Assembly: GCF_000820705.1 (NCBI RefSeq)
Contig: NZ_CCXI01000111.1
Span: 1 to 64,000 of the forward strand
Length of the DNA: 64,000 bases
Direction of reading: 5' to 3'
Source: Clostridium polynesiense
Lineage (GTDB): Bacteria > Bacillota > Clostridia > Clostridiales > Clostridiaceae
The stretch's first letter is position 1. Each line of letters starts with the position of its first letter. The notes under the pieces are model-generated. The model did no database searches, was not told the origin of the DNA, and saw only the letters and a list, made by a program, of their open reading frames with translations. This document shows, piece after piece, positions 1 through 8,249 of the stretch. The translations under genes were made by a program, and so were the position numbers.

Positions 1-417
1 ATTTTCCATATTATTTGATAAAATCTTAATCTGCTCAGATAATGTTGTTATCCCAGCTTTACCAATTTCTAATATATTCCCCTCTAGCTCCTTGATATTA
101 GAACATTCACTTTGAGTAACAGCCTCCAGCAGCATAGGTAAATTTACGCCTATTATACATGGTATATCGCTGTTTCTAAGACACCTCATAGCAGTATTAC
201 ATGGCGTACCTCCGTAGAAATCCACAAAAACGAAAACGCCGTCTCCTTCATCCATTTCTACAAGAGCTTCCCTAAATCTTTTTTCATATTCTTCCGGGCC
301 CTCTCCATGAACTAATTCTACTGCTTTAATTTTATAATCATCACCTGCTATTAACTCCACAGCACTTTTTAATCCACTTCCTAATGCACCATGTGTTGCA
401 ATTACAAATCCTATCAA
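1..417 (-). CDS. PTS mannose/fructose/sorbose-family EIIA (partial)
   Basis: The frame stays open to the left edge, so only the first 139 residues are visible. This is the cytoplasmic domain that accepts phosphate from HPr and hands it to IIB in mannose-type permeases. Visible marks are IATHGALGSG near the N-terminus, whose His is the expected phosphorylation site, and FVDFYGGTPCNTA further on, both typical of the EIIA-Man fold. The start is a TTG at 415-417: AGGAGGTGG lies just upstream and no in-frame ATG is better placed. It follows the fused IIC-IID gene by 85 bp on the same strand. No IIB is visible; it may lie beyond the edge. Confidence 0.88.
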   Translation of the reverse strand, partial: MIGFVIATHGALGSGLKSAVELIAGDDYKIKAVELVHGEGPEEYEKRFREALVEMDEGDGVFVFVDFYGGTPCNTAMRCLRNSDIPCIIGVNLPMLLEAVTQSECSNIKELEGNILEIGKAGITTLSEQIKILSNNMEN

Positions 418-502
418 TATTCCACCTCCTAATATGAGATAAACTGCAATAATATTATAAATTTATAATAAACTTATCTTTTACGGTGGTTGTATGTAAC
501 CT

Positions 503-2116
503 TTATCCTACGTAGGCAAATATTCCAAGATAATATCCAACAATTCCTACTGCCATTAAAATTAGTATGATGTATACAGGAGATATCTTTTTCTTTAAAA
601 GCCCCCATGTTCCCATTATCACACCAAAAGGTAATAAGTTTTTAACCAATCCATCTAAAACTTCCTGAAGAACAACGCTTGTTTCCCCAATGGTCACCTG
701 AAGAGGTGTAGTTAAAAACACTCTTTCTGCCCCCATTGCTCCAACAACAATTAATCCTAGAATCGCAAAGGCACTGGTAAGATTTGTTAATGAATTACTA
801 TTTCCAATTATCTTCATGATTGCAGATCTACCCTGTCTGAATCCTATCATGTATAAGTTATATCCAAGAATCAACATAATTCCTGTAAAGATTACGAAGA
901 ATAACACTGGACCTGCCATATTTCCCTGAAGTGCAAGTGAACATCCAATTGAAATAGTGATTGGGTATATAATTCCTCCTGCTAAGCTGTCACCAATACC
1001 TGCCATTGGTCCCATTAAACCTGTTCTTAACCCATTAATCATTTCATCAGAAATATCTGCTCCATTTGCTTTTTCCTCTTCAATAGAAGCACATATTCCA
1101 GGAATTACAGTACCTACGAAGGAAGGCTCTGTATTAAAGAAAACCAGATATCTCTTTAATGCAGCGCTGATATCCTCTGGATTTTTGTATAATCTTTTAA
1201 TAATAGGAACCATTGCCAAAACATTTCCTGAAGCCTGCATTCTTTCATAGTTATATCCTATTTCCGCACCTAGTCCAATTAACCAATGCTTTATAAGATC
1301 TGATTTTTTAAGTTTTACACTGTAATTCTTTACTTCTGAAGCGCTATCCGCATTTTCATCAAGGTTAGAATCAAGTAAACCTTCTGAATCAGATGTTGCA
1401 GAAAAGTATTTATAAACAGCCAGACACGCACCTAATATAGCTAATGGCATTATTCCTAATTTAAGATAAGTGCTTGCAAAGAAACCTATTATAAAAAATA
1501 TTATCATCTGTTTGTTTGCTAAAAAGTTTAAAAGCATTCCAACTCCCAGTGCAGGAATTAAACCACTGGTAACCCCAAGTGCATTAACTAAACTTTGAGG
1601 AATTTTATCCACGAGATTCATCATGAAATCTCCTCCGAACATTACCAATAAAAACGCTGGAAGTCCGTTAACTAAAAGAGAAGTAAGCTGTGGAAATAAA
1701 GCAGCATTGAGCCATATCTTATTGATTTCGCCTTTTTCAGCATTGGCATCACATCTATGTACCCAGAAAATATTAAGTGTCATCTGAAGCTGCCATAATA
1801 ACACACCTAAAAGTCCTAGAGGTATAGCAAAAGTTAAAGCTAACTCTGGAGACGCCTTAGCAAGGATGGTTATAGCTGTACCATAAACTCCCGCTACACC
1901 AATATTCCCAGGCATAGCTCCTCCTGCAGATATCCATCCTAAATAAGCAAGATTGATGGTAGCTCCGGCAACTAACCCTAATTGAGGTTCACCTAAAATT
2001 ATTCCAACTAAAGTACCGGTTACCAGTGGATAACAAAATGGCCAAGTTATTGGACTCCATACTCTACCACAGGCTAAGTTTGCAAGTATTGCAATTAATA
2101 AAGCTTGAAATATCAT
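503..2116 (-). CDS. Fused PTS IIC-IID, mannose/sorbose family
   Basis: Membrane permease of a mannose-class PTS. Residues 1 to about 240 are an EIIC (Sor) domain: many hydrophobic segments and GATINLAYLGWISAGGAMPG. Residues of about 265-537 are a complete EIID domain, marked by GYNYERMQASG, FFNTEPSFVG and GLMGPMAGIGDSLAGG. The two are joined by an acidic linker near residues 245-262. In most family members IIC and IID are separate genes of about 260 and 280 residues, so this is a fusion with no stop or restart between them. The start has GGGGGATG upstream. The substrate cannot be told from sequence. Likely first gene of an operon running leftward to EIIA. Confidence 0.9.
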   Translation of the reverse strand: MIFQALLIAILANLACGRVWSPITWPFCYPLVTGTLVGIILGEPQLGLVAGATINLAYLGWISAGGAMPGNIGVAGVYGTAITILAKASPELALTFAIPLGLLGVLLWQLQMTLNIFWVHRCDANAEKGEINKIWLNAALFPQLTSLLVNGLPAFLLVMFGGDFMMNLVDKIPQSLVNALGVTSGLIPALGVGMLLNFLANKQMIIFFIIGFFASTYLKLGIMPLAILGACLAVYKYFSATSDSEGLLDSNLDENADSASEVKNYSVKLKKSDLIKHWLIGLGAEIGYNYERMQASGNVLAMVPIIKRLYKNPEDISAALKRYLVFFNTEPSFVGTVIPGICASIEEEKANGADISDEMINGLRTGLMGPMAGIGDSLAGGIIYPITISIGCSLALQGNMAGPVLFFVIFTGIMLILGYNLYMIGFRQGRSAIMKIIGNSNSLTNLTSAFAILGLIVVGAMGAERVFLTTPLQVTIGETSVVLQEVLDGLVKNLLPFGVIMGTWGLLKKKISPVYIILILMAVGIVGYYLGIFAYVG

Positions 2117-2128
2117 TTTTCATCCCCC

Positions 2129-2694
2129 TTTTTGTAAAGTAACTGTGATTTTTTCACTAAAAATTAACCATATTCTTTGATTGTTAATTATTTATTAATA
2201 CAACCACCTTAAGTAAAGGTTATCATAAACCATTGGTATTTACAAGTGGTAAACATAGTTTTTTAAAAAAATTTATTTTAACTGATTTAATACAAAGCAT
2301 GATTCCATGCCATTGTTATCACTAAATTTACTATATCTCCAAATTTTTTTTAAAAACATTCACGATAAAATTCTTATCACAATAATTTGTAAAAGTTATC
2401 ATTTTACCATTATTTACACATAGTAAACCACTGGTATACCTCTTATACTCCTCATAGAAATCTGAAGTCACATCATCAACGCTTGTGGTTCATAAAATAA
2501 GAAAATATTTTAAATATTAATCATTTATTTTATCAGGGATAATAGCGGAAGTCCCGTATTTATAGTAATACTTGCAATATTTTATAGACAATGTCTTTAG
2601 AATTATATTAAAATATTAACAATAAGTGAAATAAATTGGGGTAAAAAAGATAATATCAGTCAGTTTGAAAGTGACCTTAAAGGGGAGATGGAAT
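2129..2694. promoter_or_regulatory. Long divergent intergenic region with paired operator-like repeats
   Basis: No gene is seen in these 566 bases between the divergent PTS and DUF4178 operons. AAACCATTGGTAT (2227-2239) and AAACCACTGGTAT (2425-2437) differ at one base, and each contains the dyad ACCA-N-TGGT. Longer similarity surrounds them: GTTATCAT, ATTTACA and GTAAAC blocks recur in both places. ACCAnTGGT dyads resemble operators of GntR/HutC-type repressors in general. That link is inference, since no such regulator is in the window. Position suggests control of the PTS operon. Confidence 0.5.
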
Positions 2695-3777
2695 GTGGAA
2701 TATGAAGTAGGAGATACCCTTCGGGTAGATGGAAAGCTTTATAGAATTATTGGAAAAATACAATACAAAAATCAGGAGGACAATTGCCGTTGGTTTGAGT
2801 ATAGACTTAAGCAGCAAAATACAGGAACTGAACAGTGGCTAAGTTATGATGATATTTATGATGAATACTCCTTATCACATGGGGTAATACAAGCTCCATT
2901 AGAGGGATTTCATCAGGTGGATCAGGGAACTGAAGAGGTTATTGGAATATGGGGTGAAGTAGACGTTAGTGTGGGTGATCGTGCGTCTTTCTTTGAATAT
3001 GAAGATGATTCTGAAGAAAATATTATATCTGTGGAGCAATGGGATGATGAAAAGGAATTTTCTCTTGGATATTACCTTGATTACAACGAGATAAGCTTAG
3101 AGCAGAATCTACAAAGAGAACAGAAACATAAAAATTCCTCTTCGAAATTAAAGGGAAAAAGAAGCTTTAAACCCTTTATTATTATTTTAATTCTACTGAT
3201 TGGCATAGCTTTTTTTGCTAATACTATATTTTCCAAAAAAAATGTTATTGCAAAATATTTGAAGGATAATCCGTCGTCCTACACCTATGTAACCTCCATT
3301 ACAGGGAATAATAATGAAAAAGCGGATGTATACCAATCTATATTTGATTTGGATACCACGGTGAAGCAGATTATTCAGGCAGTGAAAGGCAATGTTGAGG
3401 ATGTGCAGCAAAATACCGAAGACGGCGATAAAAGCGTGGCCATTTTAACTAGTGAAGAGTACTGTCTTGTATATCTTTCTAATGATCAGGAGGTACTTGT
3501 GCAGATTTCAAGCCGCAAGTATGCATATTCAACAGACAAGTCCCCCTATCACGCTCACAGAGGGACCTATGTGTATTATAGACGCTACTATTATTCCAGA
3601 GGATACTCTAATGATTCTAATTCTTTTGGGAGATATGATTCCCCTTACAAAAATTACAATGGGGAAAAAGTTAATGTAAACACTTCCGATCCGTACAGTG
3701 TATATTCTTCAAGTATAAGACAATCCAGTGTAAACAGCCGCCCTTCTTCCGGGGGAGGTCTTAGCAGTGGAAAATAA
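2695..3777 (+). CDS. DUF4178 membrane protein, possibly with a DUF4247-like C-terminus
   Basis: A cytoplasmic beta-rich N-terminal domain of about 150 residues looks like DUF4178 (VGDTLRVDGKLYRIIGKI; WFEYRLKQ). It is followed by one membrane helix near residues 163-181 and an outer region ending in a Tyr/Ser/Arg-rich tail. The outer part (VAILTSEEYCLVYL, then SSRKYAYS) recalls DUF4247 proteins; that part is a guess. I place the start at a GTG, because GGGGAG lies 7 bases before it and the upstream TTG at 2665 has no ribosome site. The neighbours are DUF350 and a spermidine-synthase-like protein, a recurring association of unknown function. Role unknown. Confidence 0.7.
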   Translation: MEYEVGDTLRVDGKLYRIIGKIQYKNQEDNCRWFEYRLKQQNTGTEQWLSYDDIYDEYSLSHGVIQAPLEGFHQVDQGTEEVIGIWGEVDVSVGDRASFFEYEDDSEENIISVEQWDDEKEFSLGYYLDYNEISLEQNLQREQKHKNSSSKLKGKRSFKPFIIILILLIGIAFFANTIFSKKNVIAKYLKDNPSSYTYVTSITGNNNEKADVYQSIFDLDTTVKQIIQAVKGNVEDVQQNTEDGDKSVAILTSEEYCLVYLSNDQEVLVQISSRKYAYSTDKSPYHAHRGTYVYYRRYYYSRGYSNDSNSFGRYDSPYKNYNGEKVNVNTSDPYSVYSSSIRQSSVNSRPSSGGGLSSGK

Positions 3778-3798
3778 TAAAAAAAGGAGATGGGTAAT

Positions 3799-4230
3799 AT
3801 GGAATTATTGATAGAAATTATGTATGTAGCTATATATTCAGCGCTAGGTATTGTGCTTATGGTATTAGGAAATTTCCTTATTGATTTAGTTGTGCCATGT
3901 CATTTTCCAACGGAGATTAAAAAAGGAAATCAGGCTGTTGGATGGATAAGTGCAGGTTCTTTTATTGGAATCGGCATTATTTTGCGTACAGCTATTATGT
4001 CGCCTGCATCACAAGCTATAAAGGAAAGTTTACTTTCAGGAATTCTAAATAGTGTACTATACTTTGTTCTAGGAATTTTATTTTTTAGTCTTGGTTATGT
4101 AGTAGTATATTTCTTAAATAGGCGTTATAACTTGAATGAAGAGATTGGCAGCGGAAATAATGCAGCAGGTATTATGGTTTTTGGCATTTTTGTAGGCCTG
4201 GCACTTGTAATTAGCGGAGTTATCTGCTGA
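3799..4230 (+). CDS. DUF350 family membrane protein
   Basis: A 143-residue protein with four predicted membrane helices in two similar halves, the pattern of DUF350 (E. coli YjfL is a member). Both halves carry related segments: KKGNQAVGWISAGSFIGIGI and SGNNAAGIMVFGIFVGLAL. The ATG at 3799 is preferred over one at 3790 because AGGAG directly abuts the first ATG but lies 9 bases before the second. Its stop overlaps the start of the next gene (TGATG), so the two are probably translationally coupled. In E. coli yjfL neighbours a glutathionylspermidine-synthetase homologue, which supports a link to polyamines. Molecular function unknown. Confidence 0.85.
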   Translation: MELLIEIMYVAIYSALGIVLMVLGNFLIDLVVPCHFPTEIKKGNQAVGWISAGSFIGIGIILRTAIMSPASQAIKESLLSGILNSVLYFVLGILFFSLGYVVVYFLNRRYNLNEEIGSGNNAAGIMVFGIFVGLALVISGVIC

Positions 4231-5732
4231 TGAAAAAATATAGACTGCTTATGCTTACCACTCTGATTATTTCCGGCTGTTCTATTTGTTATGAGCTGAT
4301 TATCAGTGCGGTAAGTTCGTATTTACTTGGAGACAGTACGCTTCATTACTCAATTACCATTGGACTTTACATGTCAGCAATGGGCCTTGGTTCGTATGTT
4401 TCCAAGTATATGAAAGATAACTTATTTAATTGGTTTGTTTTCATCGAGATAGGTGTAGCTATTGTTGGCGGAACCAGTGCGCTTCTTTTGTTTTATGCCA
4501 ACTTGTATTTGGAAACTTATCAGATTGTCATGTACTTGGAAATTATTATTATAGGTACCTTTGTTGGAGCTGAAATTCCATTGTTAACTCGAATTATAGA
4601 AAATGATAATGATAATCTTAGAATTACTCTATCCTCTATTTTCAGTTTTGATTATATAGGAGGGCTTGTGGGTTCCATTGCTTTTCCCCTTCTGTTGCTA
4701 CCACAGCTGGGATATTTTGCAACAGCCTTTTTTATAGGATGTATGAATGCTGCTGCAGCTGCACTTATTATATTTAAATACGCTGGACGTATACGACAGG
4801 TTCGCATTTACAAATTTTCTGTAGTAGTTCTTTTTATTTTAATGGCAATGGGAATGCTTTTTTCTGATAGTATTTCAAAGCATGTGGAAAACGGTTTATA
4901 CCGGGACAGAGTTATATTGTCGGAGCACACCCAATATCAGCATATCGTTATGACAAAGCATAAGGACGATTTAAGGCTGTATATTGATGGCAATGTACAG
5001 TTTTGTTCTTTAGACGAATATCGTTATCATGAGGCATTAGTCCATATTCCAATGGCAAAAGCAGAGCAAAAGGATAAGGTTCTGGTTCTTGGAGGAGGCG
5101 ATGGTCTTGCAGTCCGTGAGTTATTAAAGTATGAGGGTACAGAGATCACACTGGTTGATTTGGACGAACAAATGGTTTCTATTTGTATGGAAAACCCCAA
5201 TATTACAGCTTTAAACAAGGATTCTTTGAAAAGTGATAGATTAACTATTGTCAATCAGGATGCCTATCAATTTTTAAAAGAAACAAAGGAAAATTTTGAT
5301 GTGATTATTGTTGATTTGCCGGATCCTAACAATGAGTCTTTGAATAAGCTTTATACAAATACTTTTTATCGTTTATGTTATCAGGCTATGACGGAGGAAG
5401 GGGTTATGACAGTGCAGTCAACAAGTCCTTATTATTCTTCCAAAGCCTTTTGGTGTATCAATGACACCTTGGAAAGTGAAGGCTTTTTGGTTCATCCATA
5501 TCATTTGCAAGTACCCTCCTTTGGCGATTGGGGATTTAATTTAGCCTCTAAAAAGCCGTTAAAGGAGGAAACAGCACTCCAGGTTGATACGAAATATCTT
5601 ACTCAGGATAACATACACTCACTTTTTATTTTTGGAAAGGACGAAATGCCCAAAGAGAAAGTGGAAATTAACTCATTATCTAAACCAGCATTAATTCAGT
5701 ATTATTCAGAAGCTATAAGAAACTGGGAGTAA
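4230..5732 (+). CDS. Membrane-anchored spermidine-synthase-like aminopropyltransferase
   Basis: A 500-residue protein. Residues 1 to about 215 hold roughly seven membrane helices; residues of about 225-440 are a spermidine-synthase Rossmann domain. Visible motifs are VLVLGGGDGLAVRE (nucleotide or decarboxy-AdoMet loop), ITLVDLDEQM (acidic end of beta 2) and VIIVDLPDPNNES followed by LYTNTFYRLC. Classical SpeE has an Asp-Ser/Thr-x-Asp-Pro motif here, so this member keeps DxPDP. It may transfer aminopropyl groups at the membrane or bind a related substrate; that is inference. It overlaps the DUF350 gene by one base and ends the operon ahead of a strong terminator. No AdoMet decarboxylase is visible. 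Confidence 0.8.
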   Translation: MKKYRLLMLTTLIISGCSICYELIISAVSSYLLGDSTLHYSITIGLYMSAMGLGSYVSKYMKDNLFNWFVFIEIGVAIVGGTSALLLFYANLYLETYQIVMYLEIIIIGTFVGAEIPLLTRIIENDNDNLRITLSSIFSFDYIGGLVGSIAFPLLLLPQLGYFATAFFIGCMNAAAAALIIFKYAGRIRQVRIYKFSVVVLFILMAMGMLFSDSISKHVENGLYRDRVILSEHTQYQHIVMTKHKDDLRLYIDGNVQFCSLDEYRYHEALVHIPMAKAEQKDKVLVLGGGDGLAVRELLKYEGTEITLVDLDEQMVSICMENPNITALNKDSLKSDRLTIVNQDAYQFLKETKENFDVIIVDLPDPNNESLNKLYTNTFYRLCYQAMTEEGVMTVQSTSPYYSSKAFWCINDTLESEGFLVHPYHLQVPSFGDWGFNLASKKPLKEETALQVDTKYLTQDNIHSLFIFGKDEMPKEKVEINSLSKPALIQYYSEAIRNWE

Positions 5733-5787
5733 ACTCATTGTAAGATAGATAATGAGAATTTATATAGGATTATCTTTTCAAAAAAAC

Positions 5788-5814
5788 AGAAATGTCCACA
5801 TAATGGACATTTCT
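5788..5814. terminator. Bidirectional intrinsic terminator
   Basis: A perfect 11-bp stem (AGAAATGTCCA / TGGACATTTCT) with a 5-base loop. A T-rich tail lies to the right and an A-run to the left, so it can serve both the DUF4178 operon and the convergent SGNH hydrolase gene. Confidence 0.9.
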
Positions 5815-5817
5815 TTC

Positions 5818-6579
5818 TTATTTACTGTTCTTTAAACCCTCCAACTTTTCATCAACTATCAACTTTATAGCCTTTATTAAAACTTCATCCGCTCCAGATC
5901 TAGAGTCAAAGCGGAAGGTATTTTTAACAATAGATCTTCCGGTAAAAAACCTGTACCATACCGCTGCGGTTAGATATCTTCCATAAATAAAGTCCATATG
6001 ATATCCGTCACGGCACAAGGATATTCCTCCCTTTCCGTAATTAAAGCATTTATTCCTTCGAGCAGCTTGTACAACATCACCGCAGGGAATTAAAGTCAGA
6101 TTTAAATCCTCCGCCACTGAATAATATGCCTCTTTAAGTTTTTCATACATATTTTCCTGGCTGTTATTGTAATTTAAAAAGCTTGGGTGCGTGCTGTCTA
6201 TTTCATAAGCCCAGGTTTGGTGAATTATCTGTTTTGCATTTGGTGCTGTTTCTATTAAATAATTTGATATATCCCTAATATAGGGATAAAAGCTTTCTTT
6301 TATTCCAGACAAGCCACTGGCCTGCTGAAGAGTAATAAAATCCCATTCATGTTCTAAAACCACTTCTTTTATTGATGCCATTCTACCTTCAAAGCTTCCG
6401 TTTAAGCTATACTCATAGGCCTTTTCATCCTGTAGTATATTATTCCAGTGAGTCTCCAGTGAACATCCCCCTATATAGAGATTTACTACGTTTATATCCA
6501 CATCATCAGCTTCTGCAATTTGATGGAGATATTTAGTTGCATCTTCAGAAAAGCTATTACCTATTGCAAGAATATTCAT
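5818..6579 (-). CDS. SGNH/GDSL-type hydrolase, DUF4886
   Basis: A 253-residue protein with the SGNH fold signature. The first block is LAIGNSFSED with the nucleophile Ser, then a Gly block in YIGGCSLETHW, a Gln-rich block near FITLQQAS, and the C-terminal DGYHMDFIYGRYL, which supplies the Asp and His. This set matches DUF4886, a group of presumed esterases or carbohydrate deacetylases. No signal peptide is present, so it should act in the cytoplasm. GGAGGG precedes the ATG. It is monocistronic, between two terminators. Substrate unknown. Confidence 0.85.
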   Translation of the reverse strand: MNILAIGNSFSEDATKYLHQIAEADDVDINVVNLYIGGCSLETHWNNILQDEKAYEYSLNGSFEGRMASIKEVVLEHEWDFITLQQASGLSGIKESFYPYIRDISNYLIETAPNAKQIIHQTWAYEIDSTHPSFLNYNNSQENMYEKLKEAYYSVAEDLNLTLIPCGDVVQAARRNKCFNYGKGGISLCRDGYHMDFIYGRYLTAAVWYRFFTGRSIVKNTFRFDSRSGADEVLIKAIKLIVDEKLEGLKNSK

Positions 6580-6702
6580 ATTATCCCTCCTCTATGATGG
6601 ATTATAACTCAATATAGACTTCTGTTAAATGAACTATTTTAACTCTTTAACAACTATTCTAACCAATGTATAAAAATATCCTATAATATTTGGAAAACAA
6701 CA

Positions 6703-6726
6703 AAAATAGGAGCTTTTTCAAGCTCC
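6703..6726 (-). terminator. Intrinsic terminator after degV
   Basis: A 7-bp GGAGCTT/AAGCTCC stem with a TTTC loop. On the minus strand it is followed by TATTTTTG, as expected for a rho-independent terminator 20 bases past the DegV stop. Confidence 0.8.
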
Positions 6727-6745
6727 ATAAATATATTAATATTTT

Positions 6746-7597
6746 CTATTCGAAATCCTCAAAACCTATTAAAATTCCGCCCTTTTCAGCATAATAGCTG
6801 CATAAACCGCTTGTAGCCATAATTTTAATTTCAGCCTTAGGGTATTTGTCTTTAATTATAGACTTTAAATATTCTGCTCTTTCGTCGTTAAAACAATGAC
6901 TTATTATTACTTTTGCTCCCTTATAACCTCTTGATATCATTTCTTCTACAGCCTTATCGTAAGCAGAGAGTTTTCCTCTGGATTTTTTAAGTACCTCCAG
7001 CATTCCCTCTTCACTGGCACAGCCCATAATCTTTATTCCAAGAAGACCAGCCATTGCCCCCTGAACTTTGCTTACACGGCCATTTTTTACAAGGTTGTCC
7101 AAAGATTCAAGAACAAATAACAGATTGGTGTGCTTTCGGTATTTTTCAATTTCTTCTACTATCTCTTCAAATTCCAATCCTTGTGCAATAAGATTCACTA
7201 ATTTGTATACAATTAATGTTATTTCAGGTCCTGCGGATTTTGAATCTATAAGATGAATATTTTTTTCGGGATGTTTTTCAAGGAGCATATTTTTAGCTAC
7301 CTGAGCACTGGCATAGCTTCCTGAAAGAGCTCCGGTAATTGTCACTGCAAACACATTATCTGATTGCTCATAAAATTTGTACCAATCCCCGGGGCTTGGT
7401 GCTGCACTTCCGGTTTTACCTTTATATTCAGTCATTTCCTTCATAAATTCTTTTACATTGAGATTAAAATCATCTATAAATTCTTTATCTCCAACCTGCA
7501 GCTTTAATGCTGCTCTGTTAAATTCAATTTTCTCATTGGATACCATTTCTATATTAGTTATATCACAGCCTGAGTCAACTACAATTCCAAATTTCAT
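6746..7597 (-). CDS. DegV family fatty-acid-binding protein
   Basis: A 283-residue protein of usual DegV length. It opens with FGIVVDSGCDI, contains KTGSAAPSPGDWY and ITGALSGSYASA (the residues that hold the fatty-acid carboxylate in solved DegV structures), and has the C-terminal half with LVKNGRVSKVQGA. In Gram-positive bacteria such proteins (FakB) bind fatty acids for phosphorylation by FakA. No kinase gene is nearby. It diverges from a TetR-type regulator whose start is 112 bp away, which suggests that regulator controls it; the pairing is the only evidence. Confidence 0.9.
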   Translation of the reverse strand: MKFGIVVDSGCDITNIEMVSNEKIEFNRAALKLQVGDKEFIDDFNLNVKEFMKEMTEYKGKTGSAAPSPGDWYKFYEQSDNVFAVTITGALSGSYASAQVAKNMLLEKHPEKNIHLIDSKSAGPEITLIVYKLVNLIAQGLEFEEIVEEIEKYRKHTNLLFVLESLDNLVKNGRVSKVQGAMAGLLGIKIMGCASEEGMLEVLKKSRGKLSAYDKAVEEMISRGYKGAKVIISHCFNDERAEYLKSIIKDKYPKAEIKIMATSGLCSYYAEKGGILIGFEDFE

Positions 7598-7634
7598 GTT
7601 TTACCTCCGATATTGTTTTCACTACTAGCTGTTA

Positions 7635-7663
7635 TTGTATACTAAATTCTTTTATGATACAAT
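7635..7663 (+). promoter_or_regulatory. Likely sigma-70 promoter of the TetR gene
   Basis: TTGTAT and TACAAT are separated by 17 bases. The -10 ends 45 bases before the chosen start codon. It lies in the short degV-tetR divergent region. Confidence 0.5.
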
Positions 7664-7708
7664 TTACAAAAACCTATGAAATGTAAACTTTTAATTATGG
7701 AGGCAGTT

Positions 7709-8248
7709 ATGGAAAGCATATACCCAGAATCCAACCCTACAGAAAGAAATAAATTCACAAGGATGTGTATAGCTGAAGCACTAATAGAATTAATGGATAC
7801 TCACAATATAGAAAGCATAACTGTAACGGATATAATTAAGAGAGCCGGTGTGTCCCGCAGAACCTATTATAATTACTTTAAGTCCAAAGCAGAGGTTTTA
7901 TCTAAATACCTTCAGGAAATAGTTGCTGAATATATCAAGGAAACAAGAACCAGAACAGATATAGGCGGCTTTAATGATTATGCTCATATATGCCACTGTT
8001 TTCAATTCTTTCAGAAATATCATACCTTTGTAAGCACTCTTATGAAGGCTAATCTTTACTCTATTTTAATAAATGCCCTAAACCAGTATATGGAGGTATA
8101 TGTTCTGCCTGATTCCTCTTATTCAAGATACGAGTTGTTTTATTATGCCGGTGCCTTAAGCAATACTTATGTAAAATGGATTGAAGGGGGAATGAAGGAA
8201 TCCCCTGAGGAAATAGCAAAAGTAGTGTATTTATTTATACATAGATAA
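7709..8248 (+). CDS. TetR/AcrR family transcriptional regulator
   Basis: A 179-residue regulator. The N-terminal helix-turn-helix is clear: ALIELMDTHNIESITVTDII, then RAGVSRRTYYNYFKSKAEVL. The rest is the helical ligand-binding and dimer domain. The start at 7709 follows GGAGG by 5 bases; earlier ATG codons at 7676 and 7697 lack this. It diverges from degV and converges on a cation exporter, its stop one base from that gene's stop. The likely target is its own promoter and degV, judged by position only. Confidence 0.88.
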   Translation: MESIYPESNPTERNKFTRMCIAEALIELMDTHNIESITVTDIIKRAGVSRRTYYNYFKSKAEVLSKYLQEIVAEYIKETRTRTDIGGFNDYAHICHCFQFFQKYHTFVSTLMKANLYSILINALNQYMEVYVLPDSSYSRYELFYYAGALSNTYVKWIEGGMKESPEEIAKVVYLFIHR

Positions 8249-8249
8249 A

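Noticed and set aside
957-1250. 97-codon open frame on the plus strand inside the IIC-IID gene
   Set aside because: Antisense shadow of a clear permease gene; no ribosome site and no family.
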